This document shows positions 37,049-45,618 of a stretch of 64,000 nucleotides of DNA, one piece after another. The notes beneath the pieces were generated by a model. The model had not been told where the DNA came from. It ran no database searches and was given only the letters and a program-made list of their open reading frames with translations. Origin of the DNA: Desulfobacterium sp. (GTDB lineage Bacteria > Desulfobacterota > Desulfobacteria > Desulfobacterales > Desulfobacteraceae); contig JAEINR010000008.1 in NCBI GenBank assembly GCA_016342325.1, positions 47,242-111,241 of the forward strand, given 5' to 3'. Every line of letters begins with the position of its first letter. The first letter of the stretch is position 1. A program made the position numbers and the translations under genes.

Positions 37049-37723
37049 ATGAGCGAATTAGAAGAGAAAACTGAAAACGGTTCAGTGGGTGCTGTCGAGG
37101 AAGGTGCCTCTGGGGAACAGAAAGCAGGAGGGGATTCAGGTGTCGGTTACGGAGTCCTCTTTTTTATAGGGGCGTTTGTCGTCTGCTTTCTCTCCGGATG
37201 GTTGCTGTTTCCCAATCTGCTTTATTCGAAAAAAGAGCAGCCTTTCAACTTTAATCACGCCCTCCATGTCGAGGAGATGGGGGGATGCGATTCCTGCCAT
37301 TTCTTCCGCGAAGATGGCAGTTTTTCCGGCATGCCCAAGACAGCATCCTGTCTTGAGTGCCACGAGGAGCTGTTGGGTGAAACAGAGGATGAGGCGATTT
37401 TTGTTGCCGAGTACGTAGAAAAAGAAAAAGAGGTTCCATGGTTGATCTATTCAGAACAGCCTGACTGTGTTTTCTTCTCCCACGCGGCCCACGTTGTCAA
37501 GGCCGGCATGGATTGCCGATCATGCCACGGCGACATCGGTGAGTCTACCACCACAAAGACCTATGAAGAGAACCGGATCACCGGCTACAGCCGTGATATC
37601 TGGGGTAAAAGCATATGGGGAATCAAGAAAAATTCCTGGGACCGCATGAAGATGGATGATTGTGCTGAGTGCCATCAAGAAGAAACAGGAAGCAAGGGTG
37701 CATGTTTTCAGTGTCACAAATAG
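37049..37723 (+). CDS. qrcA: QrcA, membrane-anchored multihaem cytochrome c
   Basis: 224 residues, first subunit of the Qrc menaquinone reductase. It receives electrons from periplasmic cytochrome c3 and passes them to the iron-sulfur subunit. An N-terminal helix (about 34-58) anchors it facing the periplasm. Five CxxCH motifs are visible: CDSCH (80-84), CLECH (101-105), CRSCH (156-160), CAECH (205-209) and CFQCH (219-223). Desulfovibrio QrcA is described as hexahaem, so one site is not canonical here; CVFFSHAAH (140-148) is a candidate. The ATG is weakly served by GGGG upstream. Confidence 0.9.
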   Translation: MSELEEKTENGSVGAVEEGASGEQKAGGDSGVGYGVLFFIGAFVVCFLSGWLLFPNLLYSKKEQPFNFNHALHVEEMGGCDSCHFFREDGSFSGMPKTASCLECHEELLGETEDEAIFVAEYVEKEKEVPWLIYSEQPDCVFFSHAAHVVKAGMDCRSCHGDIGESTTTKTYEENRITGYSRDIWGKSIWGIKKNSWDRMKMDDCAECHQEETGSKGACFQCHK

Positions 37724-37772
37724 GCGGTTGCCCTTGTGTCGGAACTCTTTTAACTTTATTGAGGTATAACCT

Positions 37773-39923
37773 ATGAAAATAGATAGACGAAGCTTCTTGG
37801 GACTGGGGCTTGGTGCAGCTGCCGGGGTAGCCGTGTCACCGGCGACCTGGAAGTTGATGGACGACTCCTCCATCTGGACCCAGAACTGGTCGTGGACCCC
37901 TGTTCCCCGGGACGGAGAAGTAACATTTGATAATACGGTCTGCAGCCTTTGTCCTGGCAATTGCGGGCTCAGCGTGAGAAAAATCGACGGGCGGCCTGTC
38001 AAGATAGAAGGCCGGGCCGATTACCCTGTGAATACCGGTGGTGTCTGCCTCCACGGTGTTTCAGGACTGCAGTACCTATACGATCCTTCACGGATAAAGA
38101 CGCCCTTGAAGCGAACCGGGGACACCTTTGAGGCGATCTCCTGGGATGACGCCCTGGAACTTGTGGCAACCAAGCTGGCCGAGATCAAAGACGCCGGCAA
38201 GGCAGACCGCATCGCCTGCGTCACCAACCATGGCGTGGGAACCATCCCGGGCCTGTTCGGACGTTTTGTAAAGGCCCTTGGCTCCAACAACGTTTACGCC
38301 ATGGATACCATGGACAAGACCTGGGAAAAGACCCTGGAGAAGATGCACGGCGTTCATGGGACCCTGGGATTTGACCTTGAAAATTCCGATTTTGTCCTGA
38401 GCTTTGGTACAGGCCTTATTGAAGGATGGGGATCTCCCGTCAGTAACTTCAAGGCAAACAGCTCAAGAAAAGAGCGGGGCGCGACCCTGGTCCAGGTTGA
38501 GCCGAGGCTTTCCAACACCGCTGCCAATGCCGACACCTGGATCGCTGCAAAGCCCAATACCGAGGCGGATCTCGCCCTGGGTATGGCCAACGTGATCATC
38601 TCAAACAACCTGTACAATACCGGCTACTATGTCTCCGGTTTTGGTCCGGGCTTTGATGAACTGACTGCAATGCTCAAGGAAAATTATTCCCCTGAAGCCG
38701 TTGCCCAGACAACCGGTATAAAAGCCGCCGTTATTGTTGATCTTGCCAAGCGGTTTGTAAAGGCTGGCGCACCTGTCGCCATTGCAGGAAAGGGAAAAGG
38801 CGCAACCCCCGGAAGCATGAGGGAGTTTGCCGCAGTGCACCTATTGAACTGCCTTGCTGGAAACATCAACACCAAGGGCGGTGCCTGGATTCTCTCTCCC
38901 CAGGATTACGACCAGTGGCCGGCTGTTGAGATGGACGATGCCGCAAGCGAGGCCATTGAAAAGCCCGCCATGGATCCTGCCGGATCCGTAGCCGGATTCT
39001 TTGCCAAGGCAGGCGCTGATAAATCCGTCGAGGCACTTCTGATCTCAGATGCCAATCCCTGCTTTGCCCTGGCCGATGCCCAGGCCGTTACAAAGGCTGT
39101 CCAGGACATCCCCTTTGTTGTAAGCTTCTCCTCCTTCATGGACGAGACCACCCAGCTGGCCGACGTGGTTCTGCCAAGTCATACCTTCCTTGAGCGAACT
39201 GAGGATCTCCCCTCGGGAGCCGGTATGGCACGACGGGTGACAGGGCTTGCAAAACCGGTCATCGATCCTGTGTTCAACACAAAAAATCCCGGAGATGCCA
39301 TCCTTGCCATTGCAAAAGCCATGGAAGGAACCGTGGGTGACAGCTTTCCATGGGAATCCTATGAAGAGTGCCTGGAAGCCGTAACCGGCGACCTGTGGTC
39401 GGATCTCTCAGACCAGGGATATGCTGCGGTCCAGGAGACCCCCCCGGCAACCCGCCCGTCTGTGGATTTTACATTTGTGGCCCAGAATCCTGCGCCGATT
39501 GCGGCCGAAGGAACTGAGGCTGACTTCGCTTTGATCCTTGTTCCATTGGACAACGTGAGAATCGCAGCTGGCTCCATTGCCTCCTCACCCTTTGCCGTAA
39601 AAACAGTGGCCGACACCGTGTTGTTGGGCAAGGATGTGCTGGTTGAAATGAACCCTGAAACAGCCAAAGCAAACAAGCTCTCCCAGGGCGATCTTGCCGT
39701 TATTGAAACGCCAAGGGGTAAGGCAACCGTCAAAGTGAATCTTTTCGAAGGGATTATGCCGGGTGTTGTTGCCATGGTTAAGGGACTTGGCCATGCAATG
39801 GATGAAAACAGGTATGTCAACGGCAAGGGCGTGAATATAAATGAGCTCATGGGGCCGGTCATGGATGCTGATTCAGGACTGGACGCTGTCTGGGGAATCC
39901 GGGCAAAGATTTCCAAGGCCTAA
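37773..39923 (+). CDS. qrcB: QrcB, molybdopterin-oxidoreductase-like subunit
   Basis: 716 residues with a Tat signal (RRSFLG at 5-10), so it is folded before export to the periplasmic face. A 4Fe-4S site has the spacing C57-x2-C60-x3-C64-x27-C92. The rest follows the DMSO-reductase family (GNINTKGGAW, LISDANPCFAL, DVVLPSHTFLERTEDLPSG). In Desulfovibrio, QrcB binds no molybdenum and acts as a structural and electron-relay subunit. I infer the same here because the operon is complete. Confidence 0.92.
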   Translation: MKIDRRSFLGLGLGAAAGVAVSPATWKLMDDSSIWTQNWSWTPVPRDGEVTFDNTVCSLCPGNCGLSVRKIDGRPVKIEGRADYPVNTGGVCLHGVSGLQYLYDPSRIKTPLKRTGDTFEAISWDDALELVATKLAEIKDAGKADRIACVTNHGVGTIPGLFGRFVKALGSNNVYAMDTMDKTWEKTLEKMHGVHGTLGFDLENSDFVLSFGTGLIEGWGSPVSNFKANSSRKERGATLVQVEPRLSNTAANADTWIAAKPNTEADLALGMANVIISNNLYNTGYYVSGFGPGFDELTAMLKENYSPEAVAQTTGIKAAVIVDLAKRFVKAGAPVAIAGKGKGATPGSMREFAAVHLLNCLAGNINTKGGAWILSPQDYDQWPAVEMDDAASEAIEKPAMDPAGSVAGFFAKAGADKSVEALLISDANPCFALADAQAVTKAVQDIPFVVSFSSFMDETTQLADVVLPSHTFLERTEDLPSGAGMARRVTGLAKPVIDPVFNTKNPGDAILAIAKAMEGTVGDSFPWESYEECLEAVTGDLWSDLSDQGYAAVQETPPATRPSVDFTFVAQNPAPIAAEGTEADFALILVPLDNVRIAAGSIASSPFAVKTVADTVLLGKDVLVEMNPETAKANKLSQGDLAVIETPRGKATVKVNLFEGIMPGVVAMVKGLGHAMDENRYVNGKGVNINELMGPVMDADSGLDAVWGIRAKISKA

Positions 39924-39950
39924 CATGGGTTATTTAGATAAGAGGTTCTG

Positions 39951-40790
39951 ATGAAACAAGATAAACACGGAAAAAATCATAAGTTCGGGATGGTTGTTGA
40001 CCTGGATAAGTGTACCGGGTGCGGATCCTGCATGGTTGCATGCATGTCCGAAAATAACGTTCCGTTCAAGGAAGACGAGAGTAACAAAAAGGACAGTCTT
40101 ACCTGGATGCGGGTTTACAAGATTACCAATGGTAAATCCTTTCCCGAGACTGAAATCTGCTACATGCCAAGGCCTTGCATGCACTGCGGCGGTAAGGGTG
40201 ACCATGGTCATTCTCCCTGCGTGTCGGTCTGTCCTGCAGTGGCCACCGATTACGACCACAGCTCCGGCATTGTCAGTCAGATTTATACCCGCTGCTTCGG
40301 CTGCCGGTATTGCATGGGAGCGTGTCCCTACCACGCCCGTTATTTTAACTGGTGGGATCCCAAATGGCCCGAGGGCATGGAGAGTTATCTGAGCCCGGAC
40401 GTCTCTCCCCGGATGAGGGGGGTTGTTGAAAAGTGCAGCTTCTGCTTCCATCGGTACCAGGAGGCCAGGGATCTTGCCTATGTTGAGGAACGGGACGATA
40501 TCGAAGAGCAAGAATATCAGACCGCCTGCACCCAGGCCTGTCCTGCGGGAGCCATCACCTTTGGTGATTTGAACAATCCTGACCACGCGGTTTCCCAGTT
40601 GGTGGAACCCGATGCCCACAACTGCGGAAAGCCGAAGAATCCAAAGGCATTCCGTCTGCTTGAAAGGCTCCAGACAAACCCCAAGGTCTACTACGTCTCC
40701 GAGCGCGAGTGGGTAAGAAAAGCCGGTGATAACTACCTTGATGGTGAGTGGGAAAAGGTCAAGAACAACCATGGCAAAGACCATGGGTAA
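39951..40790 (+). CDS. qrcC: QrcC, iron-sulfur subunit
   Basis: 279 residues, no signal peptide, expected to be exported together with QrcB. It is a ferredoxin-like wire with several Cys blocks: CTGCGSCMVAC, CMHCGGKGDHGHSPCVSVC, CFGCRYCMGACPYHAR, and CSFC with CTQACPAGAI. This is the DMSO-reductase beta-subunit pattern. It carries electrons from QrcA/QrcB to the quinone-binding QrcD. It begins 27 bases after qrcB. Confidence 0.92.
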   Translation: MKQDKHGKNHKFGMVVDLDKCTGCGSCMVACMSENNVPFKEDESNKKDSLTWMRVYKITNGKSFPETEICYMPRPCMHCGGKGDHGHSPCVSVCPAVATDYDHSSGIVSQIYTRCFGCRYCMGACPYHARYFNWWDPKWPEGMESYLSPDVSPRMRGVVEKCSFCFHRYQEARDLAYVEERDDIEEQEYQTACTQACPAGAITFGDLNNPDHAVSQLVEPDAHNCGKPKNPKAFRLLERLQTNPKVYYVSEREWVRKAGDNYLDGEWEKVKNNHGKDHG

Positions 40791-40817
40791 CAAATCAACA
40801 GTTAGGAGTGAATAGAT

Positions 40818-42053
40818 ATGGATTCTGCATTAATACCCGAAGGTGCAAAACGGTGTCCGTTTCCGGTCTTTGCCCTAGGACTCGCTGCGGTGGGCGTTGT
40901 TGTTCTCTGGGGCGTTTACGCCATGGGACTCTGCTGGTTTAAGGGACTCAACCAGACTAACATGAACGACTACTACGGTTTCGCCCTCTGGATCTGGGCC
41001 GACCTTGCGGTTATCGCCATCGGCGGCGGTGCTTTTTTTACCGGCCTGTTGCGATATGTGTTCGGTATAGATGAACTCAAAAACATTGTTAATTTGACGG
41101 TGGTTATCGGGTTTATCTGCTACAGTTCAGCCCTGTTAATTCTTGCCATAGATATCGGACAGCCCCTTCGGGGATGGTTCATCTTCTGGCATGCAAACGT
41201 CCACTCGATGCTTACGGAAGTGGCCTTTTGCCTCTCCCTCTACTTCAGCGTTCTGACCATTGAGTTCATCCCGCTGATCCTTGAGAACCGTCAGGTGGAC
41301 AAGGTGCCGTTCTTCCACAACCTGGGACATAACATGCACGGTGTCATGGCAATCTTTGCTGCCACCGGCGCCTTTCTCTCCTGTTTTCACCAGGGATCCC
41401 TGGGCGGCGTTGCAGGCGTGATGTACGGACGTCCCTTTGCCTATCGTGAGGGTTTCCTTGTATGGCCCTGGACCTTTTTCCTCTTTACCTGGTCTGCTGC
41501 TGCCTACGGCCCCTGCTTCACCCTGACCGTGCTCAAGATGTTCGAAAAGATCACCAAAAAGAAGCTGGTCAAGGATAACGTGGTTCACCTCCTTGCCAAG
41601 ATCTCCGGATGGATGATCACCACCTACATCATCGCAAAGATCATCGACACCATCTACTGGGCAACGGTCACTGCGCCTTCCCAGGGATTCAAGTTCATGG
41701 ATTTCTACTCCAACAACTCCTTTTACGGCGTTTGGATCCTGGTACTTGAAATCGCTGTCTGCGGTATTGTTCCGGCTGTGCTCCTTACCAAGAAGAGCTT
41801 CAGGGAGAACCCGAAACTTCTCCTGACGGCCATTATCCTTGGCACCATTGGCGTCTGTCTCAACCGATGGGTCATGGTATTGCAGATCATGGCGGTACCC
41901 GTCATGAGCTTTGACACCTGGGCCCTGTACATTCCCAGCTGGCAGGAGGTTGCAACAACCGTTCTTCCTGTGGCCTATGGAGTGATTCTCATCGCCCTGG
42001 CGTACCGCTATCTGCCGGTATTTCCCCAGGAACGGGAATTGAACGCGGATTAA
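40818..42053 (+). CDS. qrcD: QrcD, NrfD/PsrC-type quinone-reducing membrane subunit
   Basis: 411 residues with about ten membrane helices, as in NrfD/PsrC proteins. It holds the menaquinone site and is the step at which charge is moved across the membrane. Segments such as DYYGFALWIWADLAVIAIGGGAFFTGL and RGWFIFWHANVHSMLTEVAFCLSLYF are typical of the family. It starts 27 bases after qrcC, completing qrcABCD. Confidence 0.93.
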   Translation: MDSALIPEGAKRCPFPVFALGLAAVGVVVLWGVYAMGLCWFKGLNQTNMNDYYGFALWIWADLAVIAIGGGAFFTGLLRYVFGIDELKNIVNLTVVIGFICYSSALLILAIDIGQPLRGWFIFWHANVHSMLTEVAFCLSLYFSVLTIEFIPLILENRQVDKVPFFHNLGHNMHGVMAIFAATGAFLSCFHQGSLGGVAGVMYGRPFAYREGFLVWPWTFFLFTWSAAAYGPCFTLTVLKMFEKITKKKLVKDNVVHLLAKISGWMITTYIIAKIIDTIYWATVTAPSQGFKFMDFYSNNSFYGVWILVLEIAVCGIVPAVLLTKKSFRENPKLLLTAIILGTIGVCLNRWVMVLQIMAVPVMSFDTWALYIPSWQEVATTVLPVAYGVILIALAYRYLPVFPQERELNAD

Positions 42054-42083
42054 CAAGATTAAGGCAAATAAGGGAGAATAGTT

Positions 42084-42239
42084 ATGTTACCATTTTGTTT
42101 TGAATGGGCATGGGATGGCGGTCACATCCTCTTTTTCGGAGGCATGTGGTATACGATTGCAATTTTGGGTGCGGGAATGACCTATTGTGTGGCTAAGACA
42201 ATCGTCGATACCATGGCAGGAAAAGGTTCCCACCACTAA
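42084..42239 (+). CDS. Small membrane protein, possible extra Qrc subunit
   Basis: 51 residues (MLPFCFEWAWDGGHILFFGG...MAGKGSHH). AGGGAGA lies 7 bases before the ATG, and the gene starts 30 bases after qrcD, inside the same transcription unit, whose terminator follows it. One or two short hydrophobic segments cover residues 12-40 (FFGGMWYTIAILGAGMTYCV). Position and ribosome binding site make a real gene likely. Small hydrophobic subunits are common in respiratory complexes, but I know of none described for Qrc. I do not assign a function. Confidence 0.7.
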   Translation: MLPFCFEWAWDGGHILFFGGMWYTIAILGAGMTYCVAKTIVDTMAGKGSHH

Positions 42240-42272
42240 AAAATAAACCGAACCATTGGTTTAGCGTTATAC

Positions 42273-42321
42273 GGCACACCCTTCCTCTGCTCAGTTGCAG
42301 GGGAAGGGTGTGCCTTTTTTT
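42273..42321 (+). terminator. Strong Rho-independent terminator of the qrc operon
   Basis: GGCACACCCTTCC (42273-42285) pairs perfectly with GGAAGGGTGTGCC (42302-42314) around a 16-base loop. TTTTTTT follows at 42315-42321. It is 34 bases past the small qrc-linked ORF and marks the end of the operon. Confidence 0.93.
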
Positions 42322-42389
42322 ATGATTGCCGACCCTGTCGGGTCCGACTCCCCCCGGGGGAGCAAATCCCCTGTAAATCCACATTTTTC

Positions 42390-42435
42390 TATAGGTCTTC
42401 GCAAGCGAGTATCAGTCCAAGTGCGAACATCTATA
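42390..42435. repeat. REP-like intergenic element, copy 2
   Basis: A 46-bp imperfect palindrome (TATAGGTCTTCGCA against TGCGAACATCTATA). It aligns with 14201-14247 over CTTCG...GTATCA...GAGTGC.A.CATCT.TA, with differences mostly transitions. It lies 7 bases past the end of a minus-strand gene. Confidence 0.55.
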
Positions 42436-42441
42436 AGCCTC

Positions 42442-43338
42442 CTATTGCCTGGGTTCGGTTTCTGCAAGGTGGCTCTCGAAAATTTTCAGGTCGGCGTTTT
42501 TCTCAAGTTCATTCACCATTTCATCATAGGCTTTTTCTCTTTTGTCCCTGACAACAGCATCCCTTATCTCGGATTTTACCTCTTGAAACGGTTTGACCTC
42601 CGGGGTAAATATCTTGTTGGCTCTTAAGATATTGTAGCCATACTCGGTCTCGATAATCTGGCTTATCCCCCCCGGGGTCAACCCGGTAAGCGCTTCCCAC
42701 ACCTCCGGATAGACCGATCCCATCTTTATGGGGCCAAGGCTTCCCCCTTTTTTTGCAGAGGGAAGATCAATGGAATATTGCTTTGCCAGACCCTGGAAGG
42801 GCTCTCCTGTCTTCAGTTTTTCAAGAACCATGGCGGCATCAGTTTGTGTTCTGAGCAGAATCACGCTGGCATCTATTTTCATGGTGGAGATGAACCTGGA
42901 TTTGTGGTCCTGGTAATACCGGGTAAGCTCTCCTTTGGTCAGGATGATCTGCCTTTCTACATGCTCATTGATGAACCGCGTTATGACAAGGCTGTTTTCA
43001 AATTCAGCCACCTTTTTTATCACATATTCCTCTTTTTTCAGGGCCTGGACAATGGGGCTTTGCAAAATCATATGGCGGATCGTGAGGTGCTTGAGCAGCA
43101 GCTTTTTTTCATTCAACGTGATGCTCTCTTTTCCGGTTCTTTGTTTGAACTGGTCAATGAGCCTGTCGAGTTCGGATTTGTCGATCGATACATGGTTCAC
43201 CATCGCTATAATCTCTGCATCGCCCTCCGCTGTTTCCGAAGTTGCCGGCAAGGTGTGCAGCAACAGCCCCAGAAAGAGCCAGAAAACACTGAGGGAAATG
43301 GGTAAAAAACGATGGTGTTTATCGGTGATCTTTCGCAT
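42442..43338 (-). CDS. SurA/PpiC-type periplasmic peptidyl-prolyl isomerase
   Basis: 298 residues. A signal peptide or anchor at about 11-32 is followed by a SurA-N chaperone region (AMVNHVSIDKSELDRLIDQF). A parvulin domain (about 148-245) carries DASVILLRTQTDAAMVLEKLKTGEPF, GGSLGPIK and YGYNILRANKI. The HILI motif of active parvulins is replaced by SVILLR, so isomerase activity may be weak. AAGGAG precedes the ATG. It is distinct from the ppiD and ppiC of this window. Confidence 0.82.
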   Translation of the reverse strand: MRKITDKHHRFLPISLSVFWLFLGLLLHTLPATSETAEGDAEIIAMVNHVSIDKSELDRLIDQFKQRTGKESITLNEKKLLLKHLTIRHMILQSPIVQALKKEEYVIKKVAEFENSLVITRFINEHVERQIILTKGELTRYYQDHKSRFISTMKIDASVILLRTQTDAAMVLEKLKTGEPFQGLAKQYSIDLPSAKKGGSLGPIKMGSVYPEVWEALTGLTPGGISQIIETEYGYNILRANKIFTPEVKPFQEVKSEIRDAVVRDKREKAYDEMVNELEKNADLKIFESHLAETEPRQ

Positions 43339-43396
43339 TGGAGGCTCCTTATCATCTAATGGTCGGACTATTTCGTGTGTCCCGTTGTCCGGGGCG

Positions 43397-43702
43397 TTAA
43401 CTTGGAACTGGCCCCGTCAATGGTATCCTGGCTCTTCTTATCTGATCCGGAAACTCCTCCTCTTCCTGGGGCAGGGCTGGGGGAGCGGTTCTTTTTTCCG
43501 GCCCTTCCGAGGGGTTTGTCTCAACCGGTTTTCCTTCCTCCTTGGCCATTGGCTGACTCGGTTTCCAGGCAAGGGGAGCGGTCATGCTTTTTTTATCATT
43601 GGGAGTACCGTCAATAGGTGAATCAAAAAAAGCGTAACCCGTGACTCCCGTAATAATGATCACGGCAACTGTGATGATTAAGATGATCGATATTCTACCC
43701 AT
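43397..43702 (-). CDS. Single-helix hypothetical protein, Pro/Glu-rich
   Basis: 101 residues, not recognised. One membrane helix (residues 5-25, IILIITVAVIIITGVTGYAFF) is followed by a low-complexity periplasmic stretch rich in Pro, Glu and Lys (PSQPMAKEEGKPVETNPSEGPEK, EEEEFPDQIRR). AAGGAGAT lies before the ATG, which supports a real gene. It is followed by the SurA-like gene after 58 bases, and the two may be co-transcribed. Confidence 0.6.
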   Translation of the reverse strand: MGRISIILIITVAVIIITGVTGYAFFDSPIDGTPNDKKSMTAPLAWKPSQPMAKEEGKPVETNPSEGPEKRTAPPALPQEEEEFPDQIRRARIPLTGPVPS

Positions 43703-44293
43703 GGTGATCTCCTTGTTGTTAAAGGATTGTCCGTGTGAGACCTGGATTGGATGCCCATGGCGTCGGACAAAAGACAGTTGTCCGTATCGTTAATGTCAAC
43801 AGGAGGCAGTACACGAATGGTCAAAGGCGAAGGGATGATCGTTCCGGGAAGATATGGAAAAGGAAACAGTGGGGAATGGCCGTGGCGTTCAAAACAATCC
43901 TATAAAAATCCAATGACTGAATTGTTGAAAAAAACCTTTTTCTTTGCTTGTTTGAAACGCAAATAACATGCCATTCTTCAATGATGGGGCTTTTAGGTAT
44001 CCAGTGACACCATCTGGCCCGGATGGCAGTGGTGTTATAAGCCTAGGCGAATCCGTGGGTATGTGTCCGGCAAAAACAACGGGATGGTCTATCACACATT
44101 GTTTACACACTATTATGGATAAAAATTCACAAATATAATCCCGATTACTTGAGCCAACTGCCAAGCTCCTTGTAACCCGGGTCATACTACCCCTGTTCGC
44201 AACAGTTCGTCCTTGCAATTTTGCCGGGACTTTGTATAGTGGCACTATGCTTCATAACCTCCATCCTGAAAATCGTATCCATGGAGCGTTTCT
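43703..44293. other. Intergenic region with a conserved-looking fold upstream of gspN
   Basis: No supported gene. The overlapping frames at 43751-43966 (+) and 43889-44245 (-) lack ribosome binding sites and family features. At 43988-44043 an outer stem GGCTT/AAGCC encloses ACACCA (44007-44012) and TGGTGT (44030-44035), with CCATC/GGATG as an alternative inner pairing. No known riboswitch class is recognised. Confidence 0.3.
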
Positions 44294-45166
44294 ATGGTGG
44301 TTCGTAAGTCTTTTTTTATATATGTTGTTTACTGCGTGTTTACCTTTTTTCTTCTTTGTGCGTTCTTGTTTCCGGAAAAGAGGGCAAGTGAACGTGTCGT
44401 TGAGAGGCTAAACCGTAAGTTCCCCGGTTACCGGTTTACCATCGAAGCGGTGAGACCTGTTTTTCCCCTGGGGCTCAGGGCGGTCAATTCAAAAATCGTT
44501 CTTCCTGGTGGATCCGCCCTTACGCTTGAGTCGGTATCCCTGTTCCCAGATCTTTTATCCCTTTTAAAAACCAATAAAAGAGCCGATTTTAAAGCCGTTG
44601 CCTACAACGGTTCTTTGACTGGCAGTGTATCGGGAGCGATTCCTTTTTCCATGGGTAACGGCAAGCTTCAACTTCATGTCACTGGGATGGAGATCGATGG
44701 ATTGCGGCTGAACAAAGATTATACCGATATTCGTTTCAGTTTCATCATGGACGGTGATTTTTTCTACCAGGCGCCGGGAAGGGAAGCTGGGACCGGACGG
44801 GGGAACATCTCCGCCGCCGGGTGCAGCGTGTTGGTGAAGAGCCCGCTGTTTGATCGCCTGGGTGTTTCAGAATTCGATTTTGAACTTATTGATATGGATT
44901 TTCGTGTGGGAAGTGATCTCTTGAAACTTCTCAGCTTCAGCGCATCCGGTTCCCAGGTGGATCTTACCGCCACCGGCAGCGTTGTGCTGGACTGCCCGTT
45001 GGGAAAGAGCCGCTTGAATCTAAAGGGGCAGATCTATCCCCATTCGGACTATTTTGTCAATTTGCCGACGATTTTTCCAGTTGTAATGCTGCTTGAGGAT
45101 TCTAAAAAGGGGGGAATACCCTTTACCGTTTCAGGAACCGTTGACACCCCCTTATTCCGTCTGTGA
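44294..45166 (+). CDS. gspN: GspN-like type II secretion protein
   Basis: 290 residues. An N-terminal membrane helix (about 6-26) and a beta-rich periplasmic body (PGYRFTIEAVRPVFPLGLRAVNSKIVLP..., LSFSASGSQVDLTATGSVVL) match the GspN proteins of deltaproteobacteria. These are related to AsmA-type folds and are annotated with type II secretion. GGAG lies 7 bases before the ATG. It stands alone here, with no other gsp genes in the window. The next gene encodes a secreted C25 peptidase, a plausible but unproven link. Confidence 0.7.
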   Translation: MVVRKSFFIYVVYCVFTFFLLCAFLFPEKRASERVVERLNRKFPGYRFTIEAVRPVFPLGLRAVNSKIVLPGGSALTLESVSLFPDLLSLLKTNKRADFKAVAYNGSLTGSVSGAIPFSMGNGKLQLHVTGMEIDGLRLNKDYTDIRFSFIMDGDFFYQAPGREAGTGRGNISAAGCSVLVKSPLFDRLGVSEFDFELIDMDFRVGSDLLKLLSFSASGSQVDLTATGSVVLDCPLGKSRLNLKGQIYPHSDYFVNLPTIFPVVMLLEDSKKGGIPFTVSGTVDTPLFRL

Positions 45167-45618
45167 TATATCTTCTGTGCGTGTTCCATCATCCCGGTTT
45201 TTTTCTCTGGCTGCAATGGTCCCATTCTGAATTTATGTCACCACGGTGTTATTCGTTTGAGTGGATAAATGTTATTTATTAAAACGTAACATATCTATTA
45301 GTCTCTAAATTGTGTAAATAAATTCTTACTTGTAATGAAAGAATTACACTGTTTGGGAGATAATGAATAATAAATGTCATGTTTTTTTTAAAGTCATTGC
45401 CCGCCAGCACGTGTGGGCCCACAAAATGGAATATTTTTTTGGAAAATCACGATTGTGTTACCGTCAATTCAAACAATCCGGAAAATGATTTTTAAATGGT
45501 TCAACGAATGGCGATTATTTGGTATAAAAATTGCTCTTAACAACCGTTGGCATGTTCTTCTCCGGTGATTGTGTTGTTTTGATGGATTTAATTTTGTAAA
45601 TATTAAAGGTAGTGCCCT
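45167..45618. other. AT-rich intergenic region upstream of the C25 peptidase
   Basis: A 452-base interval notably richer in A and T than its neighbours. It probably carries the promoter of the peptidase gene, but I cannot pick one box pair with confidence. A 41-codon frame at 45363-45488 follows GGGAGATA closely but looks random. GTGGGCCCAC near 45413 is a 10-bp palindrome. Confidence 0.3.

Noticed and set aside
43889..44245. 118-codon minus-strand frame upstream of gspN
   Set aside because: No ribosome binding site, unusual residue composition, and no recognisable domain.
45363..45488. 41-codon ORF upstream of the C25 peptidase, close to GGGAGATA
   Set aside because: Composition looks random and spacing to the purine stretch is too short; no other support.
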